Origin: Halopenitus salinus
GTDB taxonomy: Archaea; Halobacteriota; Halobacteria; Halobacteriales; Haloferacaceae
DNA: 64,000 nucleotides
Direction: 5' to 3'
NCBI RefSeq assembly: GCF_042662125.1
Contig: NZ_JBHSXL010000006.1
Location: forward strand, 1-64,000
The notes under the pieces were generated by a model that was not told the origin of the DNA, did not search any database, and saw only the letters and a list, made by a program, of their open reading frames with translations. Shown here piece by piece: positions 8,091-16,108 of the stretch; positions within the stretch are counted from its first letter, which is position 1; each line of letters starts with the position of its first letter. The position numbers and the translations under genes were made by a program.

Positions 8091-9905
8091 TTACTCCCTG
8101 AGCGCGTCAGTCTCGCTCATGTCCGCCGTCTCCTCGACGGCGGTGGTGAGCGAGACGTTGAGCGCCAGCATCGAGACGACGCCGCCGACGAGCGTCACGA
8201 CGTTCTTCAGGGCGTGATCGAGGACCGCGGCACCGAGGGCCGTCGAGACGCCGATCGGGGTGAGTCCGACGACGAGGGCCGTGAAGGCACCCTCGTAGAG
8301 GCCGATTCCGCCGGGAGAGATCGGAAGTACCTTTGCGAGGTTGCCGACGCTCACGGCGAAGAAACAGACCGCGATCAGCGTCACCGGTTCCAGCCTGACG
8401 CCGAGCGCAACCAGGACCAACAGGGCAACCAGCACGTCGATGGCCCAGATGACGACGCTCGTCGCGCCGACGCGGGAGAACGCTGCGGGATCGCCGCCGA
8501 CCCGCTGGAGGTCGCCGACGAACCGCTCGAGGACGTCGGCGACGACTCGACCGTAGGAGTCGCTGCTGACCCGCGAGACGAGCGTGCGGATCCGGTTCGC
8601 ATCCGAGCGTGCCGAAAACACCAGTCCGAGGACGGCGGCGATCGCCACCAGACCGACCCCCATCGCGACGAACGCCGCCGTTCGACCCGCCGGATGGCCT
8701 CCCGAGATGGCGACGATCACCTCCCCGAGTCGTCCGGAGGCGGCATAGCCGACGAGGACGACGCCCGACAGTCCGGCGAGCGTCAGGAGGTCGAAGACGC
8801 GTTCGGCGGCGAGCGACGCGAACCCCGACGGGTACGGGATCGAGCGTCGCATCTTCACGATGTAGGCTCGAACGGCGTCGCCGCCGCGAGCGGGCAACAC
8901 GAGGTTGCCGGTCTGTGAGATGAACACCGCGCCGGTGAGAAACCCGAGACGCTCGTGAAATCCGAGCTCGTGGAGGATGTCCCCGTATCGATAGCCCCGT
9001 ATGGGCCACGAGAGGGCGTACAACACGGTGGCGACGGCGAGAAGGCGAGGGTCGGCCCGACGCATCTCGCGAACGACCTCACCGAAGTCGATGTAGGTCG
9101 ACATCAACGCGACGGCGATGGCAACGAGGAGCAGTCCGGCACCGAAGCTCACCCGTGGCGTGATCCGCGGTCTGACCGACAGCTGCCACCACAGACGGCC
9201 GAGCTGTGATCCCATTCCGAGTACGTCACGGACGAGATCGACCTTCGTGTCGCCCTTGGGCTCCCAGGCGACCGGGAACTCCTTGACTCGAAGCCCCTGG
9301 CGTTGGGCTCGAACCAACAGTTCGGTGTCCCAGAACCAGTGGTCGTCCTCGACGTCATCGGCGAGCGTCGAGAAGGCCTCCCGTGAGATCGCCTTGAATC
9401 CGCACTGGTGGTCCCGAACGTCGGAGCCGAGGAGTCCCCGAACGAGGAGGTTGAAGCCGCGTGAGGGAACGCCGCGTTTCGCCGGGCGATCGGCCTCGCG
9501 TCCCGGCATCCATCGGGATCCGGTTGCGAGGTCGTACTCGCCGGAGCGGACCGCCTCGACGAGTTCCTCGAGGTGGGACATGTCCGTCGCGAGGTCGGTA
9601 TCGAAGTAGACGAGAACGTCGCCGTCGGCGGCCTCGAACGCGCGCTCGAGCGCACCGCCGCGTCCGAGCCGCTCCTCGCTGTGAACGTGTCGAACCCGTT
9701 CGTCCCTCGCCGCGAGTCGATCGGCGATCTGCGGGGTGTGATCCGTACATCCGTCCTCCGCGACCATCACCTCGAAGTCGCCATCCGGGAGGAACTCGGC
9801 GAGCGTCGAGAGGGTCGCCTCGACGGTATCCTCGAGCGTGGCCTCCTCGTTGTAGGCTGGCAACACCACGCTCACGGCTGGATCGCCGGCGACTCCGGTC
9901 ATCAT
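8091..9905 (-). CDS. AglD-like dolichyl-phosphate glycosyltransferase fused to flippase-like membrane domain
   Basis: Residues 1-235 form a GT2 (GT-A fold) glycosyltransferase: SVVLPAYNEEATLEDTV, AEDGCTDHT and the metal/UDP-binding VYFDTDLATD. Then HQCGFKAI and HWFWDTELLVRAQ, as in dolichol-phosphate sugar synthases. Residues about 260-600 hold eight or more membrane helices of the lysylphosphatidylglycerol-synthase-TM/UPF0104 type (ARGGDAVRAYIV, PGGIGLYEG). This two-part layout is that of Haloferax AglD, which charges dolichyl phosphate with the last sugar of the S-layer N-glycan. Start MMTG at 9905 (9902 also possible) removes a non-conserved extension. No other agl genes are in the window, and the sugar specificity is not readable. 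Confidence 0.85.
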   Translation of the reverse strand: MMTGVAGDPAVSVVLPAYNEEATLEDTVEATLSTLAEFLPDGDFEVMVAEDGCTDHTPQIADRLAARDERVRHVHSEERLGRGGALERAFEAADGDVLVYFDTDLATDMSHLEELVEAVRSGEYDLATGSRWMPGREADRPAKRGVPSRGFNLLVRGLLGSDVRDHQCGFKAISREAFSTLADDVEDDHWFWDTELLVRAQRQGLRVKEFPVAWEPKGDTKVDLVRDVLGMGSQLGRLWWQLSVRPRITPRVSFGAGLLLVAIAVALMSTYIDFGEVVREMRRADPRLLAVATVLYALSWPIRGYRYGDILHELGFHERLGFLTGAVFISQTGNLVLPARGGDAVRAYIVKMRRSIPYPSGFASLAAERVFDLLTLAGLSGVVLVGYAASGRLGEVIVAISGGHPAGRTAAFVAMGVGLVAIAAVLGLVFSARSDANRIRTLVSRVSSDSYGRVVADVLERFVGDLQRVGGDPAAFSRVGATSVVIWAIDVLVALLVLVALGVRLEPVTLIAVCFFAVSVGNLAKVLPISPGGIGLYEGAFTALVVGLTPIGVSTALGAAVLDHALKNVVTLVGGVVSMLALNVSLTTAVEETADMSETDALRE

Positions 9906-10101
9906 CGCCACATGGCCACGGCGCAGGTAAGTACCTTCTGAAGGGGTCACGGAAGGCATCCGCGAGCCGCTTCGAGGATCGTACCCACCTCGTCAGTCCT
10001 CGGGGACGATCGGGTATCCATCACATGGAGAATCGACGGAATGCGCGGCGTTAGCCGATCCTACCAAACCGCCCTTTTGTCGTCGGTACCTGGGTACGAA
10101 C

Positions 10102-10350
10102 ATGAGCGCGACAACGACCGATCCGGCGGCGGCCACGAACCTCACCGAAAAACAGCGCCGCATCCTCTCCTACCTCCGTTCGCGCGTGGATACCCAGACC
10201 TACTTCAAATCGCGACTCATCGCCGAGGACCTAGGACTCTCGGCGAAGGAGGTCGGCGCGAACATCCGGGCCGTACGCGATGCGCCGATCGACCTGTCGA
10301 TCGAGAAGTGGGGCTACTCGTCGGGAACGACGTGGATGGTCGAGCGATAG
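10102..10350 (+). CDS. Small winged-helix-like haloarchaeal protein (82 aa; probably DUF7123)
   Basis: A short protein with LTEKQRRILSYLRSR, then YFKSRLIAEDLGLSAKEVGANIRAVRD, a helix-turn-helix-like core, and the ending SIEKWGYSSGTTWMVER, which looks like a wing. It resembles a conserved haloarchaeal family that I believe is DUF7123. A DNA-binding role is inference from the HTH-like pattern. It lies 77 bases upstream of the HAD phosphatase on the same strand and may be co-transcribed with it. Confidence 0.8.
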   Translation: MSATTTDPAAATNLTEKQRRILSYLRSRVDTQTYFKSRLIAEDLGLSAKEVGANIRAVRDAPIDLSIEKWGYSSGTTWMVER

Positions 10351-10426
10351 ACCCGCCTCGGACGATCAACCGGGGGGATGGCCGCCGTCCGGGGCGCTTT
10401 TTGCCGGCGGCGACCTACGAACGGGC

Positions 10427-11107
10427 GTGACCGAGGTGGCGCTATTCGACATGGACGGGGTGTTCCTCGAGGGGGACGGAACGGATCCCCGCGTGTACCG
10501 GGCGGCCGCACACGACGCGCTCCGCGAGCACGGGGTTCGGAGGGTCAGCGACGAGCACGCGTCGATCCTGGAGGAGACCGAGTATCGGCCGGCCATGGAC
10601 GAGACGTGTCGCGAACTCGATATCGATCGCGACGAGTGGTGGCGAACGCGCGAATCGCATGCCTCCCGCCGCGCGAACGCCCGGATCCGATCCGGTGACC
10701 GTCCGCTGTACGACGACGTCGAGGCGATTCTGGAGCTTCCCGACCACCTCCCGACCGGGCTCGTGAGCAACAACCGCCACGAGACGGCGAAGTTCGTTGC
10801 CGACTACTGTTTCCCGGAACGATTCGACGTCGCGATCGGCCGGAAACCGACGCTCGCCGATTACCGTCGAAAGAAGCCGGAACCGACGTTTCTCGAGCGT
10901 GCGCTCTCGTCGTTGAGTGCCGAAAGCGTCGATTCCGGCCACTACGTCGGCGATCGCGAAACGGACGTTATAGCTGCCCGACGAGTGGGCCTCGAGTCGA
11001 TCCTTCTCGATCGACCACACGTGAACGCGGCCGAAGTGACGGCGGAACCGGACCACGTGGTCACGTCGCTTCGGGAGGCAGTCCGGATCGTCGAGGACGG
11101 CGGATGA
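10427..11107 (+). CDS. HAD-superfamily hydrolase (phosphoglycolate-phosphatase-like)
   Basis: All four HAD motifs are present: ALFDMDGVF (nucleophile and acid/base Asp), GLVSNNRH (motif II Ser), RRKKPEP (motif III Lys) and HYVGDRETDVIAA (motif IV acidic pair). A helical C1 cap lies between motifs I and II (about residues 15-95). Such enzymes remove phosphate from small metabolites; the substrate is unknown. The GTG at 10427 places motif I at residues 4-10, as usual, giving 226 residues. The in-frame sequence upstream is Arg/Pro-rich and not family-like. It ends seven bases before a convergent gene. Confidence 0.88.
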   Translation: MTEVALFDMDGVFLEGDGTDPRVYRAAAHDALREHGVRRVSDEHASILEETEYRPAMDETCRELDIDRDEWWRTRESHASRRANARIRSGDRPLYDDVEAILELPDHLPTGLVSNNRHETAKFVADYCFPERFDVAIGRKPTLADYRRKKPEPTFLERALSSLSAESVDSGHYVGDRETDVIAARRVGLESILLDRPHVNAAEVTAEPDHVVTSLREAVRIVEDGG

Positions 11108-11113
11108 GGTGGA

Positions 11114-11755
11114 TCACTCGTCCGCGCCGGGATCGTATCGAAGGTGGTCCGCGGCGTCGTCCGCGAACGCCCGCGCCTCCGGACCGAAGGAATCGGCGTA
11201 GCGCACGATCAACACGACGAGGCGCTCGGGCTCGCGAACGACGTATCCGTCCTCGCGATCGAGGAGGCCCGCCGCCTCGAGATCCGCAGCTGCCGCGCTG
11301 ATGGTCGGGCGGGAGACGCCGACGGCCGCGGCGATCTCCGTTCCCGTCGCCGATGGGTCCCGAAGGAGGTGGACGAGGAGTCGACGGGGCGTCTCGCGAC
11401 GGAGGTATCCGAGCGCTCGCTTGTCGACGTCGTCGAATCGACCCGTCGGGTAGAACCGTCGGTAGTCGCCGTCCTTCGCGGATTCGAGATCGCCGGCGGA
11501 GACGAGTCGCCGGAGGTGATACTGCGTCTCGCCCGTTCCGAGCCGAAGGTCGTCGCGGATCTTCGAGAAGTGGGCACCGGGCGTGGTCGCGACGTATCCG
11601 CGGATGGCCTCCCTGGTCTCGTTGTCCGCCGGGGGGTCGCTCGAGTCGTCCCCGTCGTCGTCCGCCCGTGCCGAGCCGACGAACGGAGCGGCGGCTCCGA
11701 TGGCGGCGAACCGCCGGAGCGTCCGTCGTTTCCGCTCGTCGACGTCGTCTGTCAC
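11114..11755 (-). CDS. Two-domain winged-helix regulator with Tat-signal-like N-terminus
   Basis: Two winged-helix domains are readable. The first (about 45-110) holds PGAHFSKIRDDLRLGTGETQYHLRRL; the second (about 112-190) holds TGTEIAAAVGVSRPTISAAAADL, followed by a wing DREDGYVV. Oddly, the N-terminus RRTLRRFAAIGAAAPFVGSARA looks like a twin-arginine signal, then comes an acidic linker DDDGDDSSD. A regulator would normally be cytoplasmic. Either the segment is a membrane anchor or the first 40 residues have another role. Start is GTG 11755; no good alternative start lies closer to the first domain. Confidence 0.75.
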   Translation of the reverse strand: MTDDVDERKRRTLRRFAAIGAAAPFVGSARADDDGDDSSDPPADNETREAIRGYVATTPGAHFSKIRDDLRLGTGETQYHLRRLVSAGDLESAKDGDYRRFYPTGRFDDVDKRALGYLRRETPRRLLVHLLRDPSATGTEIAAAVGVSRPTISAAAADLEAAGLLDREDGYVVREPERLVVLIVRYADSFGPEARAFADDAADHLRYDPGADE

Positions 11756-11881
11756 GACCGAAGAGTGTCGAGCATCGGATAAAAGCTCATCGCTCGTCGT
11801 GTGGACGAGTGACAGGAATTGTCCGCGGGGGTCGACCGTTCACCCGGTTTCGATCCGGTTCGATCGGGAGCCACCGTCAAC

Positions 11882-13015
11882 TCACTCGGATTCCCTCTCC
11901 AGGTCCTCGTCGGCGACGTCCGCGTCCATCTCCTGGATCACCTCGTCGGCGGACTTGATGCTGCCGACGTCGCCGGACTTGACGGCCTCGGCCTCCTGTT
12001 CGAGCTCCTCGACGTTCATCTCGGCGGCCTCGTCTATCTGGCCGAGGATCTCGTCGATGTCGTCGAGACCGAGCAGCTGGCGCGTCTCCTCGTCGAACTC
12101 GAGCGCCTCGAGCCCCTCTCCCTCGCTTTCGACGTCCGAACCCGTGAGGTGCTTGCCGTACCGTCCGACGAGGCTCGTGAGTTCCTGCGGGAGCACGAAC
12201 GTCGTCGACTCTCCCTGGCCGATCGCCTCCAGCGTCTCCATGCCACGTTCGATGACCGCCCGCTCGCCCATCGCCTCCGAGGACTTCGCGCGCAGTACCG
12301 TCGAGATCGCGTCGCCTTGTGCCTCGAGGATCTGGCTCTGTTTTTCACCCTGCGCGCGGATGATGTTCGACTGCTTGTCACCCTCGGCCTGTTCGACCGC
12401 CGAGCGACGTTCGCCCTGTGCCTCGAGGATCATCGCGCGGCGGCGTCGCTCCGCGGACGTCTGCTGTTCCATCGCCTGCTGGACGTCCTTGGAGGGGTTG
12501 ACCTCCCGGACCTCGACGCTCTCGACGCGGATGCCCCACTCGTCGGTCGGCTCGTCGAGCTCCTTGCGGATCTTCGCGTTGATCTCCTGGCGCTTGTTCA
12601 GCGTGTCGTCGAGCTCCATGTCGCCGAGGACGGCCCGGAGCGTCGTCTGCGCGAGGTTCGAGACCGCCTTCTTGTAGTTGTCCACCTCGAGGAACGCCTT
12701 CTTGGCGTCCATCACCTTGATGTAGACGACCGCGTCGGCGGTGACCGGGGAGTTGTCGCGGGTGATCGCCTCCTGGCGCGGGACGTCGAGCGTCTGGGTC
12801 CGCATGTCGAAGGCGTAGGTCCGCGAGACGAACGGCGGAATAATGTTGATGCCGGGCTCGAGCAGCTGTCGGTACTCGCCGAAGACGGTGAGCGCCTTCT
12901 TCTCGTAGGCGTCGACGATCTCGATCGACTGCCAGATCGCGACGAGGACCAAAACGAGAAACAGCAGGCCGATCGGCGCGAGCCCGAAGCCGGTCTGGAG
13001 GAGGGGAGATACCAT
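11882..13015 (-). CDS. SPFH/band-7 (stomatin/prohibitin-type) membrane protein
   Basis: One N-terminal membrane helix (about residues 10-30) is followed by the SPFH domain (about 30-200: EKKALTVFGEYRQLLEPGIN, PRQEAITRDNSPVTADAVV). Then comes a long Ala/Glu/Gln-rich coiled coil (QTSAERRRRAMILEAQGERRS...) and an acidic tail. Stomatin-like proteins form large membrane rings that organise lipid domains and bind proteases or NfeD proteins. The NfeD gene just upstream (65-base gap, same strand) matches the widespread stomatin/NfeD operon. The 60-residue acidic C-terminus is in keeping with a salt-in cytoplasm. Confidence 0.92.
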   Translation of the reverse strand: MVSPLLQTGFGLAPIGLLFLVLVLVAIWQSIEIVDAYEKKALTVFGEYRQLLEPGINIIPPFVSRTYAFDMRTQTLDVPRQEAITRDNSPVTADAVVYIKVMDAKKAFLEVDNYKKAVSNLAQTTLRAVLGDMELDDTLNKRQEINAKIRKELDEPTDEWGIRVESVEVREVNPSKDVQQAMEQQTSAERRRRAMILEAQGERRSAVEQAEGDKQSNIIRAQGEKQSQILEAQGDAISTVLRAKSSEAMGERAVIERGMETLEAIGQGESTTFVLPQELTSLVGRYGKHLTGSDVESEGEGLEALEFDEETRQLLGLDDIDEILGQIDEAAEMNVEELEQEAEAVKSGDVGSIKSADEVIQEMDADVADEDLERESE

Positions 13016-13079
13016 ACGTATGATTGACGTATGACGAACATAAGCGTTCGCCCGGGAGGAAACCGATCGAACCGGATCG

Positions 13080-13718
13080 TTACTCGGTTTCGACTTCAGC
13101 GTCGTCTACGGCTTCGGTTTCGCTTCCGGATTCGGATCCGTCTCCCGCCTCCTCGTCGAGTTCGGCGTTCGAAGCGTCCGCCTCGGCGATCGCGTCTCGA
13201 CCGGCCGCCAGCTCGCGGTCGATGTCGTCCTCGATCGCCGAGAGGGACTCGACGGTGAGGACGTTTCCGCCGCCGGGATCGACGACCATGACCTCCGATC
13301 CCTCCGGGATCGTCCCGTCGATCGACCGGGCCGAGTAGTGGGGGTTGAACCCGCCACCGGAGAGCTTCACCTCCCCTGCGGTCTCCGTCACCGTCTCCGT
13401 GACGCGACCGGTCGTCCCGATCAACGAACCGCTGTCGCGGGTCTGTTGTTGTCCCTTCCCCCCGTAGAGGTCGAGTTCGCGGTAGCCGTAGAAGGCGATC
13501 GCGCCGAAGAACAGCGCGACCAACGCGAGCGCGAAGGGGCTGGCGAGGGGGGAAAAGACGAGGCCGACGAGTCCGGCGCCAAGGAGCGCGATCCCGACGA
13601 CGATGAAGTTGGCGCCGGGGGCTATCGCCTCCGCGACCGAGAGGGCGAGTCCGAGGGCCAACAGCAAAATCGGCAGCGCCTCGGGCGTGAGGAGCTCCGC
13701 CTGGAACAGCAACTCCAT
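13080..13718 (-). CDS. NfeD family membrane protein
   Basis: About 100 N-terminal residues carry three to four membrane helices (LPILLLALGLALSVAEAI, FIVVGIALLGAGLVGLVF, FALALVALFFGAIAFYG). An OB-fold NfeDC domain follows (LIGTTGRVTETVTETAGEVKLSGG through SEVMVVDPGGGNVLTVE) and then a highly acidic C-terminal tail. NfeD proteins partner with stomatins, here the SPFH gene immediately downstream. No N-terminal ClpP/serine-protease domain is present, so this is the short form. ATG 13718 starts directly before the first helix. Confidence 0.9.
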   Translation of the reverse strand: MELLFQAELLTPEALPILLLALGLALSVAEAIAPGANFIVVGIALLGAGLVGLVFSPLASPFALALVALFFGAIAFYGYRELDLYGGKGQQQTRDSGSLIGTTGRVTETVTETAGEVKLSGGGFNPHYSARSIDGTIPEGSEVMVVDPGGGNVLTVESLSAIEDDIDRELAAGRDAIAEADASNAELDEEAGDGSESGSETEAVDDAEVETE

Positions 13719-13800
13719 ACTCGAGGTAGGGGCTCCAGGGGATTAAGTGGTTTCACGGAGTTTCCGGCGATTCCGCGGCGGTTTCGACGGGGAATTCCCC

Positions 13801-14031
13801 TCAAAAGGCGGTCACGACGACCGCGACGGCGAGAACGACCCCGAGCGCGACGAACGTCGCGTGGACCGGGTCGATGGATTCGGGCTCGATCGGTCCCGGG
13901 CCGGGACTCGTCTCCTCGACGATCCCGTCGGGGCCGACCTCCTCGATGCTGAACCGCCACTCGGACCCCTCGTCGGCGTCGTCCTCCTCGTCCGCCCGCG
14001 CGTGACCGCGACCGCGATCTCCCCGAGTCAT
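13801..14031 (-). CDS. Small acidic protein with C-terminal membrane anchor (76 aa; probably DUF7312)
   Basis: A polar, acidic N-terminal half (ADEEDDADEGSEWRFSIEEVG) leads to one C-terminal helix, ATFVALGVVLAVAVVVTAF, ending at the stop. This is a tail-anchored layout with the bulk in the cytoplasm. The motif WRFSIEEVGPDG recalls a conserved haloarchaeal family I believe is DUF7312. Function unknown. It precedes nfeD by 82 bases on the same strand and could share its transcript. Its upstream region holds a 21-base tandem repeat. Confidence 0.75.
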   Translation of the reverse strand: MTRGDRGRGHARADEEDDADEGSEWRFSIEEVGPDGIVEETSPGPGPIEPESIDPVHATFVALGVVLAVAVVVTAF

Positions 14032-14125
14032 GGGTGAGATCTGGGTGGGGATGGGTAAATGGCTGGTGGGTGACTCGCCGCGATCGAACTCGAACGGGGT
14101 CGCTCGACGGTTCCGGACGGCGTCA

Positions 14126-14205
14126 GTTAACGGTCGAGCGGGGACGGTTAACGGTAGAGCGGGGACGGTTAACGGTAGAGCGGGGACGGTTGACGGTCGA
14201 GGGGA
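14126..14205. repeat. Tandem repeat, 21-base unit, about 3.8 copies
   Basis: Units begin at 14126, 14147, 14168 and 14189 with consensus gttaacggtagagcggggac(g); copies two and three are identical. GTTAAC is itself palindromic. The array lies between the pyruvate kinase stop and the 76-residue protein start (both minus strand), so it could act as a repeated binding site upstream of that gene or be neutral slippage. Confidence 0.9.
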
Positions 14206-14216
14206 TCCGGACGGCC

Positions 14217-15974
14217 TCAGCGATCGCCGGAGCGCTGCCGGACGTCACCCTCGTATATCACGCCGCGCTCGCCGTCGATGGTCGCGACCTCTCCGTCGTC
14301 GATCCACGAGGGGAGGGTGACGCCCGAGACCATCGGGACGCCGAGCTCGCGGGCGATGACCGCCGGGTAGCCGGTCATGCCCGGACGCGCGCCGATGATC
14401 CCCGATATCCGGGAGAGATCCCCCGTGAATTCGCCGTCGAACTCCTCGGAGAGTACGACGATCGAGTCCCGCTCGAGGACGGAGAGATCGCCGTCCGGGA
14501 TCCGAACGAGAGGGGCGGTCGTTCGACCGCTCACGACCGACTTGCCGGCCGCGATCGTCTCGGCTGCGACGTGAACCTTCAGCGTGTTCGCCGTGTCGGT
14601 CCCATCGAGTCCGGACATCATCCCCAACAGGACGACGACCGTGTCGCCCGACTCGGCGGCACCGACGTCGATCGCCGCCTCGACGGCGTTGTCGAGGACG
14701 TGTTCGATGTCGGTGGCGTAATCGGCGTACTCGGGCTGGACGCCCCACGAGATGGCGAGCTGGCGACGGACGCGGTCCGTCGGCGTGGTCGCAACCACCG
14801 GCACTCCGGGGCGGAACATGGCCGTCTTCCGGGCGGTGTATCCGGATTCCGAGACCGCGACGACCGCGGAGGCCCCCACGTCGCGGGCGAGATAGCGCGC
14901 CGAGCGAGCGAGCGCCTCCGTCCGGGACTCGTCGTCGGCGGTCGGGACCCGCTGTTCTCTGGTCTCCGCGTACTCGTCGCTCGATTCGATCTCCCGGACG
15001 ATCCGGTCCATCGTCTCGACGACGCGAACCGGGTGGTCGCCGATCGCCGTCTCGCCGGAGAGCATCACGGCGTCGGTCCCGTCGAGGACGGCGTTCGCGA
15101 CGTCCGACGCCTCCGCCCTGGTCGGACGACGCGATCGGATCATCGAATCGAGCATCTCCGTCGCGGTGATGACGGGGACGCCGGCATCGACGCAGGTCCG
15201 GATGATCCGCTTTTGGATGACGGGAACGTCCTCGAGCGGACACTCCACGCCGAGGTCGCCGCGGGCGACCATCACGCCGTCGGCGGCGTCGACGATCCCG
15301 GCGAGGTTGTCGACGGCGCCAGCGCGTTCGATCTTCGCGACGACCGGGATGTCGCCGCCGCCGTACTCGTCGAGGCGGTCCGTGATGGTGTAGACGTCCG
15401 CCGCATCCCGAACGAACGACGCCGCGACGAAGTCCGCGTTCTCCTCGGCGGCCAGCCGCAGCTCGCGCTCGTCGCTCGGCGTGACGAGGTCGACGTCGAT
15501 GGCGACGCCGGGGAGGTTGACGCCCTTCCGGGAGGCCAGCTCGCCGCCGGAGTCGATGCGCGCGGTGACGGTTCCGTCCTGGACGTCCTCGACCGTGGCC
15601 TCGATCCGGCCGTCGTCGAGAAGCACCGTGTCGCCGGGTCCGGCGGCGGCGATGGAGTGGGTGAGCCCGACCGCCTCCGGCGTCGCGGTGTCACCCTCCA
15701 GAAACCGGACCACGGAACCGGTCTCGAGGTGGATCGGCTCGTCCGTCTCCGCGGTCCGGACCTCCGGCCCCTGGAGGTCGACCATGACGGCGAGCGGCGA
15801 GTCCGTCTCGTCGTCGACCGATCGAACGCGCTCGAGCACCGTCCGCCGGTGGTCGGTGGTCCCGTGGCTCGCGTTGAGCCGCGCGACCGACATGCCGGCC
15901 GCGGAGAGCGCCCGGATCGTCTCCGTGTCGTCCGACGCCGGGCCCAGCGTGCAGACGATCTTCGCGTTTCGCAT
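14217..15974 (-). CDS. pyk: Pyruvate kinase with C-terminal PEP-utiliser mobile domain
   Basis: Converts phosphoenolpyruvate and ADP to pyruvate and ATP. The TIM barrel opens with MRNAKIVCTLGPAS and ARLNASHG, continues with VAKIERAGAVDN (catalytic Lys/Glu) and VMVARGDLGVE, and has ITATEMLDSMI and VMLSGETAIGDHP. The B domain interrupts it at about residues 70-165. The alpha/beta regulatory domain spans about 345-465. Residues about 480-580 add a swivelling PEP-utiliser domain (GIIGARPGMTGYPAVIARELGVPMVSG) as found in Bacillus-type pyruvate kinases, here lacking an obvious phosphorylatable His. Start ATG 15974, length 585. Confidence 0.95.
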   Translation of the reverse strand: MRNAKIVCTLGPASDDTETIRALSAAGMSVARLNASHGTTDHRRTVLERVRSVDDETDSPLAVMVDLQGPEVRTAETDEPIHLETGSVVRFLEGDTATPEAVGLTHSIAAAGPGDTVLLDDGRIEATVEDVQDGTVTARIDSGGELASRKGVNLPGVAIDVDLVTPSDERELRLAAEENADFVAASFVRDAADVYTITDRLDEYGGGDIPVVAKIERAGAVDNLAGIVDAADGVMVARGDLGVECPLEDVPVIQKRIIRTCVDAGVPVITATEMLDSMIRSRRPTRAEASDVANAVLDGTDAVMLSGETAIGDHPVRVVETMDRIVREIESSDEYAETREQRVPTADDESRTEALARSARYLARDVGASAVVAVSESGYTARKTAMFRPGVPVVATTPTDRVRRQLAISWGVQPEYADYATDIEHVLDNAVEAAIDVGAAESGDTVVVLLGMMSGLDGTDTANTLKVHVAAETIAAGKSVVSGRTTAPLVRIPDGDLSVLERDSIVVLSEEFDGEFTGDLSRISGIIGARPGMTGYPAVIARELGVPMVSGVTLPSWIDDGEVATIDGERGVIYEGDVRQRSGDR

Positions 15975-16108
15975 ACCACGGCGTTGTCGGGACGGGTGAA
16001 AAAGCCTCTCAACGATCGGCGGTCCGCGGCCGTCGAACGACGATCGCGTCGTGTGGACCGGGGTCCTACTGCGGGTGGATCGAGGTTCTACCGCGGGCGG
16101 GCCGGAAT

